From the NCBI RefSeq assembly GCF_001673535.1, contig NZ_LZLY01000155.1:30960-94959 (forward strand): 64,000 nucleotides of DNA, in the 5' to 3' direction. The DNA is from Mycobacterium sp. 1081908.1. Its GTDB lineage: Bacteria; Actinomycetota; Actinomycetes; Mycobacteriales; Mycobacteriaceae. The notes under the pieces were generated by a model that saw nothing but the letters and a program-made list of their open reading frames with translations, ran no database searches and was not told the origin of the DNA. Position numbers and translations under genes: made by a program. Positions 41,715-49,448 of this stretch are shown here, one piece after another (position 1 is the first letter of the stretch; every line of letters begins with the position of its first letter).

Positions 41715-42679
41715 CCAACGATCTGCGGTTCGACGACCAGGTCGCCGTGATCACCGGCGCCGGCGGCGGCCTGGGCAAGCACTACGCGTTGCTGCTGGCA
41801 TCCCGCGGAGCGCGCGTCGTCGTCAACGACATCGGCGGGTCGGTAACCGGGGATGGCGCCGACGGCGAGGCCGCACGCGCCGTCGTCGACGAGATCCGTG
41901 AGCGGGGCGGCGACGCCGTCGCCGACACCCACAGCGTGACGACTCCCGAAGGCGGACAGGCGATCATCGACGCCGCCCGGCGCGCGTGGGGGCGGGTGGA
42001 CATCGTGATCAACAACGCCGGGATCGTCGGGGACGCGCCGTTCGCGGACATGACCGCCGACCGGCTCGAACCGCTCGTCGACGTGCACCTGAAGGGCGCG
42101 TTCTACGTCACGCGACCCGCGTGGGCGGTCATGCGCGAGCGGGGCTACGGGCGGATACTGAACACCTGCTCGGCCGCCGGAATCCTTGGCGCCGAACGCA
42201 TGAGCAACTACGGTGCGGCCAAAACCGGATTGATCGGCTTCACCCGCGTGCTGGCCGCCGAAGGGGCGGCCCACGACATCAAGGTCAACGCCATCGCGCC
42301 GATCGCGTACACGCGGATGCTGGCGCGCGAAGTCGAGCACGCGACCGGGCGGCAGGACGACCAGGCGGCGCAGGCGGTGTTGGATGACCTTGTGCACCAA
42401 TACCTTCAGAAGTTGGACCCGGCGCTGGTGGCCCCGGTGGCGGCGTTTCTGACGCACCGCGAGTGCCCGGTGTCCGGCGAGATCTACACGGTGGGCGCCG
42501 GCCACGTCGCCCGCTTCTTCATCGGCAGGACAAAGGGTTTCCACCGTCCCGGGCTGTGCATCGAGGACGTGCGCGACCACCTCGACGAGATTCGGGACGA
42601 AGCGGGCTACACGGTCCCGGCCGGACCCGCCGACGAGATGGCGGAGCTGTTCGCAACCATCGCCGGCCGGCCCGGCTGA
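41711..42679 (+). CDS. SDR-family oxidoreductase, coupled to the P450 gene
   Basis: A 322-residue short-chain dehydrogenase with cofactor loop VITGAGGGLGKHYALLL, NNAGIVGDAPF, catalytic Ser in NTCSAAG and NYGAAKTG (Tyr-x3-Lys). The VVVNDIGGSVTGDG strand resembles the dehydrogenase part of peroxisomal multifunctional enzyme type 2 and related hydroxyacyl-CoA or 17-beta-hydroxysteroid dehydrogenases. The C-terminal 70 residues (VGAGHVARFFIGRTKG) match that group. GTG at 41711 is used because it overlaps the P450 stop. It is convergent with the conserved backbone gene at 42689, nine bases away, and marks the right end of the accessory stretch. Confidence 0.9.
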   Translation: MTNDLRFDDQVAVITGAGGGLGKHYALLLASRGARVVVNDIGGSVTGDGADGEAARAVVDEIRERGGDAVADTHSVTTPEGGQAIIDAARRAWGRVDIVINNAGIVGDAPFADMTADRLEPLVDVHLKGAFYVTRPAWAVMRERGYGRILNTCSAAGILGAERMSNYGAAKTGLIGFTRVLAAEGAAHDIKVNAIAPIAYTRMLAREVEHATGRQDDQAAQAVLDDLVHQYLQKLDPALVAPVAAFLTHRECPVSGEIYTVGAGHVARFFIGRTKGFHRPGLCIEDVRDHLDEIRDEAGYTVPAGPADEMAELFATIAGRPG

Positions 42680-42688
42680 CGGTCGGAC

Positions 42689-43531
42689 CTATTTGCGGAT
42701 CAGACGCCAGATCACGAATCCGATGCCCACGGCGGCGCCCAGCACCACCGCGGCCAACACGGTCTGAAACGCATCGATCGCGATCCAGCTGGGCTCGTAC
42801 GAGCCGGTGGCCCCCACGCATTCGAAGCTGACGCTGGTCCCCGACTGCCCGGGTTTGTAGCTGTAGTTGGTGGTGTCGTAGGCCAGCTGGTATCCGCTGT
42901 CGCACACGAAGGGGCTCGTCCAGAGCGCGCTCGACGGCATCATTGCGGTCAGGGAGGCGGCGGCGCCGATGCAGAGGCCAAAGGTCCCGAGGACCGCGCC
43001 GATCCGATCGGGCCACCCGCGCAGGCCCAGCGGCCGCCGGCGGCCCTGCGCCGCTTGGCGCTTCGACCCGACCTGTTGGGCAAACGCGGGCGGCCCGGCG
43101 AACGCGCTGTAGTCCGGTGCGGCGCCCTGCCCGGAATACACCACTGATGAGTGGCCCACCTGGAACGTCGCTTTCCCGTGTTTGAAGATGTTGTCGATCT
43201 GTTCCTGGGACAGGCCCGCCTGGGCCGCGGCTTGCATGAACGCCGCCCGATGCTGGGCCATCTCGGGCCCGGAAGGCCCGCCGGGGCCCGCCGGCGCCCC
43301 GGAGCGCAAACCCTCCCACAACGACTCCGCGTACTGGCGGGCACGGTCGTCGCCACCCTGGCTCGCGCCCGTTTGGACGCTGAAGAAGGAGCGGGGCCGC
43401 CCCCCGGCGCGGTTCTGGTCGGCGGCCGCCTTGGCCTCGGCCAGTTGACGTTCCAGCTCGGCGATGCGCTTCTGCTCCGCCAGCTGACGCTCCAGGTCCG
43501 CGATGCGCTGTTCGGGATCGTCGGAGTCCAT
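42689..43531 (-). CDS. Coiled-coil membrane protein of unknown function
   Basis: A 280-residue protein I do not recognise by name. It starts with a heptad-like repeat IADLERQLAEQKRIAELERQLAEAK (about residues 10-35). A Gly/Pro/Arg-rich middle follows, with SQEQIDNIFKHGKATFQVG. Then come two membrane helices (about 180-205 and 255-278) flanking an extracellular loop with two cysteines (FVCDSG and FECVGA) that could pair. ATG at 43531 is preferred to an in-frame ATG 20 codons upstream because it directly precedes the coiled coil. It lies 40 bases after lppI on the same strand and may be co-transcribed with it. Confidence 0.75.
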   Translation of the reverse strand: MDSDDPEQRIADLERQLAEQKRIAELERQLAEAKAAADQNRAGGRPRSFFSVQTGASQGGDDRARQYAESLWEGLRSGAPAGPGGPSGPEMAQHRAAFMQAAAQAGLSQEQIDNIFKHGKATFQVGHSSVVYSGQGAAPDYSAFAGPPAFAQQVGSKRQAAQGRRRPLGLRGWPDRIGAVLGTFGLCIGAAASLTAMMPSSALWTSPFVCDSGYQLAYDTTNYSYKPGQSGTSVSFECVGATGSYEPSWIAIDAFQTVLAAVVLGAAVGIGFVIWRLIRK

Positions 43532-43571
43532 CGGCAAATGGTCCCACGCCGAAACCGCGGGTGCAGCAAAT

Positions 43572-44261
43572 TCAGCAGCCGAAGGCGGCACCGAACCCGT
43601 CCGGCGGTGGCACCGGCTTCAGGCAACCGAACGGCTGGATGCCGGCGGCGGCGAACCGCACCGCCGACTGATGGGCGTAGTTCACGCAGAGAAGGCCCGA
43701 ATCGTCGGCGCGGCAGCGGTAGTCGCCGAAGGACAACGAATCCCCGTTCGCCAGTTCGGGTCCGTTGCCGCTGAGGAACGGACCCGGATCGGCGCGCGCC
43801 GACCCGACCTGGAGGGTCGTTCCGTCGAAGTCGACCCAGCCGCCCTTCCAGTCGCCGTAGGCCGTGTCCGGGCGGGGCGGGGGATTGGTCAGGGCGACCA
43901 GACACGCCAGCGCGCCGCCGGTGCGCTTGGAATCGGTCATGCACGACACTTTGCCCGCCTGCGCGGTGAGGGCGATGTCGTTGCCGAGCGGCGTGGTGGT
44001 GCCGTCGCGGGAAGCGTTGTGGTAGCGGCCGGGATCCGCGGGGTGAGCTGCCTCGATCCAGGCGATGACGTCGGAGATCGCGGCCCCGGCCCCGGGCGCG
44101 GCGGATGGCGCCGGGGGTTTGCTGCCCGACGGTCCGGCCGGCGTCGTCGCGGAAGCCCCCGCCGACGGCGGCGTGGTGGTCTGGGGCTGCCCCGAGCCGC
44201 CGCCCGGATGCGAGCACCCGGCGACGAGCAATGACACGGCGACCAGCGCGGCGATCCGCAT
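43572..44261 (-). CDS. lppI: Lipoprotein LppI-like
   Basis: A 229-residue secreted lipoprotein. The signal peptide MRIAALVAVSLLVAGC ends in the lipobox LVAGC, with lipidated Cys16. A long Pro/Thr/Ser/Gly-rich linker (about 17-60) leads into a globular domain with six further cysteines, which could form disulfides outside the membrane. Position and direction next to lipT and beyond the pks12/Rv2047c block match lppI (Rv2046) of M. tuberculosis, which is why I use that name. No enzymatic motif is visible. Confidence 0.75.
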   Translation of the reverse strand: MRIAALVAVSLLVAGCSHPGGGSGQPQTTTPPSAGASATTPAGPSGSKPPAPSAAPGAGAAISDVIAWIEAAHPADPGRYHNASRDGTTTPLGNDIALTAQAGKVSCMTDSKRTGGALACLVALTNPPPRPDTAYGDWKGGWVDFDGTTLQVGSARADPGPFLSGNGPELANGDSLSFGDYRCRADDSGLLCVNYAHQSAVRFAAAGIQPFGCLKPVPPPDGFGAAFGC

Positions 44262-44341
44262 CCCGTCAGGCTAGCCGCCACGCCCGGCGATTCGATCGCT
44301 ACCCGAGCACGACCGCGGTTGTGTCGGCTACCGTCACTGGT

Positions 44342-45847
44342 ATGCATGAGCGCACAATTCGCGCCCGCACGACCGCCGGCATCGTCGAAGGTTTCACCCG
44401 CGACGGCGTAAACCGGTGGCGGTCCATCCCTTACGCCCGCCCGCCGGTGGGCGGGCTGCGATTCCGGGCGCCGCAGCCTGCGCCGCCGTGGTCGGGCGTG
44501 CGGCACTGCCACGGCTTCGGCAACTGCGCGCCGCAGCAGCGCCGCTACACGATGCTCGGTGTCGGCCGTTATCAGCCGATGAGCGAGGACTGCCTCACCC
44601 TCAACGTCGTCACGCCCGAGGCCACGCCGGACGAACCGCTGCCGGTCATGGTGTTCGTCCACGGCGGCGGCTACATCATGGGCAGCTCGGCCACACCGCT
44701 GTACGACGGTGCCGCGCTGGCTCGCCGCGGTTGCGTGTACGTGTCGGTCAACTACCGCTTGGGCGCGTTGGGGTGTCTGGACCTGTCCTCGCTGTCGACG
44801 CGCGACACGAAAATCGACAGCAACCTGTACCTGCGCGACCTGGTGATCGCGCTGCGGTGGATCCGGGACAACATCGCCGAATTCGGCGGGGACCCCGGCA
44901 ATGTCACGATCTTCGGCGAGAGCGCGGGCGCCTGCATCACCTCCACGCTGTTGGCCGTGCCCGACGCCGAAGGCCTCTTCGCGCAGGCGATCTCGGAGAG
45001 CCCGGCGTCGGGGTTGGTGCGATCGCGGGAGATCGCCGCCGAGTTCGCGAAGCGCTTCGCCGGCCTGCTCGGAGTGCGCCCGCAAGACGGCGCCCACGCG
45101 TTGATGAAGGCGTCCGCGGCGCAACTGGTGGAAACGCAACACCGGCTGATCGACCAGGGCATGGAGAACCGGCTGGGCGCTTTCCCGATCGGTCCCGTCG
45201 TCGGCGACGACGTCCTGCCCGTCGACCCGGTCGAGGCGATGCGGTCCGGACGTGCGCACAAGGTGCCGCTCATCGTGGGCACCAACGCCGAGGAGGGCCG
45301 CCTGTTCACCCGCTTCCTCAAGATGTTGCCGACGAACGAATCGATGATCGAAGAGCTGCTGGCCGACACGGAACCGGCTGCCCGCGAGCGCATTACCGCC
45401 GCCTACCCCGACTACCCAGCGCCGTCGGCCTGCATCCAGCTCGGCGGCGACTTCGCGTTCAGCTCGGCGGCCTGGCAGATCGCCGAGGCCCACGGCAACC
45501 ACGCGCCCACCTACCTCTACCGCTACGACTACGCCCCGCGGACGCTGCGCTGGTCGGGTTTGGGCGCCACGCATGCCACCGAGCTACTGGCAGTCTTCGA
45601 CGTCTATCGCACCCGGTTCGGTGCGCTGCTGACCGCGGCCGCCGACCGGCGCGCGGCGCTGCGGGTCAGCAACCATGTGCAGCGGCGGTGGCGGTCCTTC
45701 AGTCGCACGGGTTCGCCGGGCGACGACTGGCCCGCGTACACCCGCGCCGAACGCGCCGTGATGGTGTTCGACCGCAAGAGCCGGATCGAGTTCGATCCGC
45801 ACCCGCACCGCCGCATCGCCTGGGACGGCTTCTCACTTGCGCAGTGA
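44342..45847 (+). CDS. lipT: Type-B carboxylesterase LipT
   Basis: A 501-residue alpha/beta-hydrolase of the carboxylesterase/cholinesterase (type B) family. The oxyanion-hole motif is FVHGGGYIMGS, the nucleophile is Ser194 in FGESAGACITS, and the acid is probably the Glu in TNAEEGRLF, with a catalytic His near GATHATEL. Other landmarks are SIPYARPPVGGLRF and EDCLTLNVVTP. It has no signal peptide, so it is probably cytoplasmic. It hydrolyses carboxyl esters; LipT of M. tuberculosis is the expected orthologue by sequence type and by position next to lppI. ATG at 44342 gives the family N-terminus. Confidence 0.9.
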   Translation: MHERTIRARTTAGIVEGFTRDGVNRWRSIPYARPPVGGLRFRAPQPAPPWSGVRHCHGFGNCAPQQRRYTMLGVGRYQPMSEDCLTLNVVTPEATPDEPLPVMVFVHGGGYIMGSSATPLYDGAALARRGCVYVSVNYRLGALGCLDLSSLSTRDTKIDSNLYLRDLVIALRWIRDNIAEFGGDPGNVTIFGESAGACITSTLLAVPDAEGLFAQAISESPASGLVRSREIAAEFAKRFAGLLGVRPQDGAHALMKASAAQLVETQHRLIDQGMENRLGAFPIGPVVGDDVLPVDPVEAMRSGRAHKVPLIVGTNAEEGRLFTRFLKMLPTNESMIEELLADTEPAARERITAAYPDYPAPSACIQLGGDFAFSSAAWQIAEAHGNHAPTYLYRYDYAPRTLRWSGLGATHATELLAVFDVYRTRFGALLTAAADRRAALRVSNHVQRRWRSFSRTGSPGDDWPAYTRAERAVMVFDRKSRIEFDPHPHRRIAWDGFSLAQ

Positions 45848-45866
45848 CCTGGCACGCTAGACCCTC

Positions 45867-47876
45867 ATGCACGCCGACACCGAGCAAGTCATCGAGCGAC
45901 CCGATAACCTCACGGCCTCCTGGCTGGCCGCGGCGATCGGCTGCGGACCCATCGCCGACTTCGGCGTGGAGCGCATCGGCACCGGACAGATGAGCGAGTG
46001 CTACCGCGTCCGGCTCACCTATGTCGATTCGGAAGCCGACGCCGGCGCCGGGGGGCCGGAGTCGGTGGTGCTGAAGGTCGCGGCCTCCGATCCGGTGAGC
46101 CGGCAGACGGGTTCGGCCCTGGGCCTCTACGAGCGCGAGGTCCGCTTCTACGGCGACATCGCGCCGCGCCTGGGCGGGCCGATAGCGCCGTGCTACCACG
46201 CGGCCGTCGACACCGCCACGGGCGTCTTCGATCTGCTGCTGGGCGACGCCGGGCCCGCCGTCGTGGGCGACGAAATCGCCGGTGCCACAACGGAACAGGC
46301 GCGCATCGGCGTAGTCGAATTGGGACGGCTGCACGGCCCGCTGCTCGGGGACCCGTCGCTGGCCGATGCGCCGTGGCTCAACCGCGAGACGCCGCTCAAC
46401 CAGGCGATGATCGCGTCGCTGTACGCCGGCTTCGTCGACCGGTATGGCGACCAGATCGCGCCCGAGCACCGCGTCGTGTGCGAGCGGCTGGTCGCCGCGT
46501 TCGACGGTTACATTGCGGCCGAGTCGGAACCGGACCGGATCCGCGGCCTGGTGCACGGTGACTACCGGCTGGACAACATGTTGTTCGGCATCGCCGGGGC
46601 CGACCGCGCGCTGACCGTGGTCGATTGGCAGACGGTGTCCTGGGGGCCGGCATTCACGGACCTGGCGTACTTCCTGGGTTGCGCGCTGCGGGCGCAGGAC
46701 CGCCGGGACCACTACGACGAATTCCTCCGGTCCTACCACGACGCGCTGGGCCCGGAACCGCCCGTCAGCCTCGCCGATGTCGCCGAAGGTGTCCGGCGGC
46801 AGAGCTTTTTCGGCGTGATGATGGCGATCATCTCGTCGATGCTCGTGGAGCGCACCGACCGCGGCGACCGGATGTTCATGACGATGCTGCAACGCAACTG
46901 CGAACACGTTCTCGACACCGACGCGCTGGCGACCCTGCCCGCCGCGGCGGCGCCGGAGCCGCTGCGGCCGTCGGAGGACGACGAGCTCGCCCACGACCCA
47001 ACCGGCGAGCCACTATGGAGTGAGAGTTGGTACGCCGACTTTGCCGATGCGGCACAGGGATTGGGCGGCTGGTTTCGTCTCGGCCTGATCGCCAACCAGC
47101 AGCACGCCCTGGTGCACGTCCTGCTGTGCGGACCCGACATGCCGACGGTCGCGGTCGACGCCGAGGTCCCGCTGCCGGCGGACCCGTGGGTGGTGCGCGC
47201 CGACGCCTTCGAGCTGGACCACTCCGCCAGCACCCCGCTGCAGGCCTATCGGGTCGACGTGCGCGCGCAGGCCCACGCCTACCCGGACCCCTCGGCCTTG
47301 TTGCGCGGCGAGCCGGGCACTCCCGTCGAGATGACGATGAACCTGGAGTGGGCCACCGACGGCGCCCCGTACAAGTACCGGCTGACCACGCGCTACGAAA
47401 TCCCTTGCACCGTCTCGGGAACCGTCACGATCGGCGACACCAGCTACCGCGTCGACTCGGCGCCCGGGCAGCGCGACCACTCGTGGGGCGTGCGCGACTG
47501 GTGGACCATGGACTGGATCTGGAGCGCGCTGCACCTCGACGACGGCACCCACCTGCACGGCGTGAACATCCGCATCCCGGGCGCCCCGACGTTCAGCATC
47601 GGCTACGTTCAGGACGCCGCCCGCAACGTCACCGAACTGGACACCGTCGCCTCGCGGGAATCCTTCGGCGACAACGGGTTACCGCTGAGCGCGACCGTGG
47701 AGCTCAACCCCGGCGCCGCCGCCGCCGACATCGCGGTGCGCGGCCACGCCCCGGTCCGCATGGTCGCCAAGGATGGGCGCGTAAGCCAGTTCCCGCGCGC
47801 CTGGGTCAGCGTCAAAACCGCGGACGGCCGCAGCGGTGTCGGTTGGGTGGAATGGAACCGCAACCTCGCCCAATAG
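45867..47876 (+). CDS. APH-like phosphotransferase domain fused to a DUF7064/7065-like C-terminal domain
   Basis: A 669-residue two-part protein. Residues 1-370 form an aminoglycoside-phosphotransferase-like kinase domain with VLKVAASD, the catalytic loop LVHGDYRLDNMLF and the metal motif VVDWQTVSWG, as in acyl-CoA dehydrogenase-associated APH proteins. Residues 390-669 form a beta-rich domain with HSWGVRDWWTMDWIW and VGWVEWN, which I recall from the DUF7064/7065 group seen near steroid and lipid genes. The fusion is in one frame with no frameshift. It is not evidence for antibiotic resistance. It starts 19 bases after lipT, and the kinase gene behind it overlaps by 25 bases. Confidence 0.8.
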   Translation: MHADTEQVIERPDNLTASWLAAAIGCGPIADFGVERIGTGQMSECYRVRLTYVDSEADAGAGGPESVVLKVAASDPVSRQTGSALGLYEREVRFYGDIAPRLGGPIAPCYHAAVDTATGVFDLLLGDAGPAVVGDEIAGATTEQARIGVVELGRLHGPLLGDPSLADAPWLNRETPLNQAMIASLYAGFVDRYGDQIAPEHRVVCERLVAAFDGYIAAESEPDRIRGLVHGDYRLDNMLFGIAGADRALTVVDWQTVSWGPAFTDLAYFLGCALRAQDRRDHYDEFLRSYHDALGPEPPVSLADVAEGVRRQSFFGVMMAIISSMLVERTDRGDRMFMTMLQRNCEHVLDTDALATLPAAAAPEPLRPSEDDELAHDPTGEPLWSESWYADFADAAQGLGGWFRLGLIANQQHALVHVLLCGPDMPTVAVDAEVPLPADPWVVRADAFELDHSASTPLQAYRVDVRAQAHAYPDPSALLRGEPGTPVEMTMNLEWATDGAPYKYRLTTRYEIPCTVSGTVTIGDTSYRVDSAPGQRDHSWGVRDWWTMDWIWSALHLDDGTHLHGVNIRIPGAPTFSIGYVQDAARNVTELDTVASRESFGDNGLPLSATVELNPGAAAADIAVRGHAPVRMVAKDGRVSQFPRAWVSVKTADGRSGVGWVEWNRNLAQ

Positions 47877-48364
47877 CGACCAGGCCAGTCGTCGTGGTGA
47901 TGGGCGTCGCGGGATCGGGCAAGTCGACGGTGGGGACGGCGCTGGCGCGACGGTTGGCGGTGCCCTTCGTGGACGCCGACACGCTGCACCCGCCGGCGAA
48001 CATCGCCAAGATGACCGCCGGTGAACCGCTCGACGACGACGATCGCCAGCCCTGGCTCGACCGCGTCGGGGAGTGGTTGGCCGGCCACCGCGATGGGGCC
48101 GTGGCGAGTTGCTCGGCCCTCAAACGCAAATACCGCGACCAACTCCGCGCCCACTGCCCAGAAGTCGAGTTCCTGCACCTCGCCGGTTCGCCGGACCTCA
48201 TCGGCGGCCGGCTGACCGCGAGGTCGGGCCATTTCATGCCCGCCGCGTTGCTGCGATCCCAGTTCGACGCGTTGGAACCGCTCGGCGCCGACGAGGCCGG
48301 CGTCACCGTGGACGCCGGCCTAGCGGTCGACGCCATCGTCGACGCCTTCGTGGCCGGTGGCTGA
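47852..48364 (+). CDS. gntK: Gluconokinase
   Basis: A 170-residue small P-loop kinase of the gluconate kinase family, which phosphorylates D-gluconate to 6-phosphogluconate. It has GVAGSGKSTVG (Walker A), FVDADTLHPPANIAKMTAGEPLDDDDRQPWL, the conserved substrate-binding stretch, ASCSALKRKYRDQLR and LTARSGHFMPAALLRSQFDALEPL. All the family landmarks are present, so the function is fairly sure. ATG at 47852 is inside the end of the APH-like gene; starts nearer the P-loop are possible. No gluconate transporter is close. Confidence 0.92.
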   Translation: MEPQPRPIATRPVVVVMGVAGSGKSTVGTALARRLAVPFVDADTLHPPANIAKMTAGEPLDDDDRQPWLDRVGEWLAGHRDGAVASCSALKRKYRDQLRAHCPEVEFLHLAGSPDLIGGRLTARSGHFMPAALLRSQFDALEPLGADEAGVTVDAGLAVDAIVDAFVAGG

Positions 48365-48410
48365 TCCGTCGCTTTACGTTCTCCGCCGGGCCGCGGCGCG
48401 CCGCGGCGTG

Positions 48411-48423
48411 TAGCATTATGCTA
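48411..48423. promoter_or_regulatory. Palindromic operator upstream of the toxin-antitoxin genes
   Basis: TAGCATTATGCTA is a perfect 6-1-6 inverted repeat 38 bases upstream of the antitoxin ATG, in an otherwise very GC-rich gap. Toxin-antitoxin promoters are usually repressed by the antitoxin or the complex at such sites, so this is a likely autoregulatory operator. TATGCT inside it could double as a -10 element. Confidence 0.55.
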
Positions 48424-48461
48424 CGGTCTGTAACGGAATGCTGCAGGAGCGGAGGAAGGTC

Positions 48462-48851
48462 ATGGCAGAGGCCCTCGATCGCGTCACGCGGGTTGCCGCC
48501 GACCTGATGGACAGTGCGGCGTCCGAGGGCGCCCGCCAAAGCCGTTCGGCCAAACAGCAACTCGACCACTGGGCGCGGGTCGGGCGCGCGGTATCCAGCC
48601 AGCACACCAGCTCGCGGCGGCGGGTGGAAGCGGCGTTGGCTGGCCACCTGGCGACCGGCGAGCTCACCGTCGAGGAGGGCGTCGTGTTCAACGCCGAGAT
48701 CTCGGCCGCCATCGAGGAAAGCCTGGCGCGCACCAACTACGGGGCGGCGCTGGCCGGCCAGGGGATCACCACGGTGGCCCTCAACGACGCCGGCGACATC
48801 GTCGAGCACCGACCCGACGGCACCGAGGTGGTGCTTTCGGGCACGCGCTGA
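48462..48851 (+). CDS. ParD-like antitoxin
   Basis: A 129-residue protein of the ParD-like antitoxin type. The first half is helical with RVTRVAADLMDSAASEGARQSRSAKQQLDHWARVGR, a short ribbon-helix-helix-like segment. The second half ends with the beta-rich NDAGDIVEHRPDGTEVVLSG. ATG at 48462 is used because GGAGG is placed 7-8 bases upstream; an ATG at 48438 would add 8 residues. It lies 12 bases before the zeta-type toxin gene. The gene order antitoxin then toxin, and the palindrome upstream, support a type II system. Confidence 0.82.
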   Translation: MAEALDRVTRVAADLMDSAASEGARQSRSAKQQLDHWARVGRAVSSQHTSSRRRVEAALAGHLATGELTVEEGVVFNAEISAAIEESLARTNYGAALAGQGITTVALNDAGDIVEHRPDGTEVVLSGTR

Positions 48852-48863
48852 CCGCGCGGGACG

Positions 48864-49442
48864 ATGAATCGACTGGATCTGGTCGTCGGGCCGAACGGAG
48901 CCGGCAAGTCGACGTTCATCGCCTTCACCCTCTCGCCGTTGTTGCCCCGTGGCTTCGTCGTCAACGCCGACGAGATCGCTCGGCAGCGGTGGCCCGAGGA
49001 CCCGGCGTCGCACGCGTATGAGGCCGCGGAAATCGCCGCCGACACGCGCGCCAAGTTGATCGAGCTGGGCCGGTCTTTCATTGCGGAGACGGTCTTTTCG
49101 CATCCCTCGAAGCTGGACCTGATCCGCCGCGCGCGCGGCGCGGGCTTCACCGTCGTCCTGCACGCGCTGCTCGTCCCGGAAGACCTTGCGGTCGAGCGGG
49201 TTCGGCATCGCGTGCTTGCCGGCGGGCACCGCGTGCCCGAGGACAAAATCCGTCAGCGGCACCGCCGCTTGGGGGCGCTCGTCGCGGACGCCGTCGCCCT
49301 ATCCGACATCGCGACGGTCTACGACAACAGTCGCCTGCGCGGGCCGCGCATTGTCGCCCAACTGAGCGGCGGTGAGCTGGTCGGATCGCCCGTCTGGCCG
49401 GAGTGGGCGCCAGAGGAACTGTCGGCGCGCTGGCCGAGCTGA
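48864..49442 (+). CDS. Zeta-type toxin (P-loop kinase)
   Basis: A 192-residue P-loop kinase related to zeta toxins and the AAA/UDP-GlcNAc-kinase group. Walker A is GPNGAGKST (residues 9-17), followed by VNADEIARQRW, where the Asp resembles the catalytic Asp of zeta, and FIAETVFSHPSKLDLI with a switch-like Glu. The basic stretch HRVPEDKIRQRHRR is the usual Arg-bearing part near the gamma-phosphate. Known zeta toxins phosphorylate UDP-N-acetylglucosamine and block wall synthesis. The partner here is ParD-like, not a classical epsilon antitoxin. The gene ends six bases before the convergent DoxX gene. Confidence 0.85.
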   Translation: MNRLDLVVGPNGAGKSTFIAFTLSPLLPRGFVVNADEIARQRWPEDPASHAYEAAEIAADTRAKLIELGRSFIAETVFSHPSKLDLIRRARGAGFTVVLHALLVPEDLAVERVRHRVLAGGHRVPEDKIRQRHRRLGALVADAVALSDIATVYDNSRLRGPRIVAQLSGGELVGSPVWPEWAPEELSARWPS

Positions 49443-49448
49443 ACGCGA

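Noticed and set aside
17183..42679. Integrase, transposase or tRNA attachment site at the edges of the accessory stretch
   Set aside because: Both ends were read and hold only ordinary genes. No direct repeat or tRNA-like sequence was seen, so I do not call it a mobile element.
45867..47876. APH domain as an aminoglycoside-resistance gene
   Set aside because: The fold is shared with many non-resistance kinases, and the fused beta-rich domain and context next to lipT do not fit a resistance determinant.
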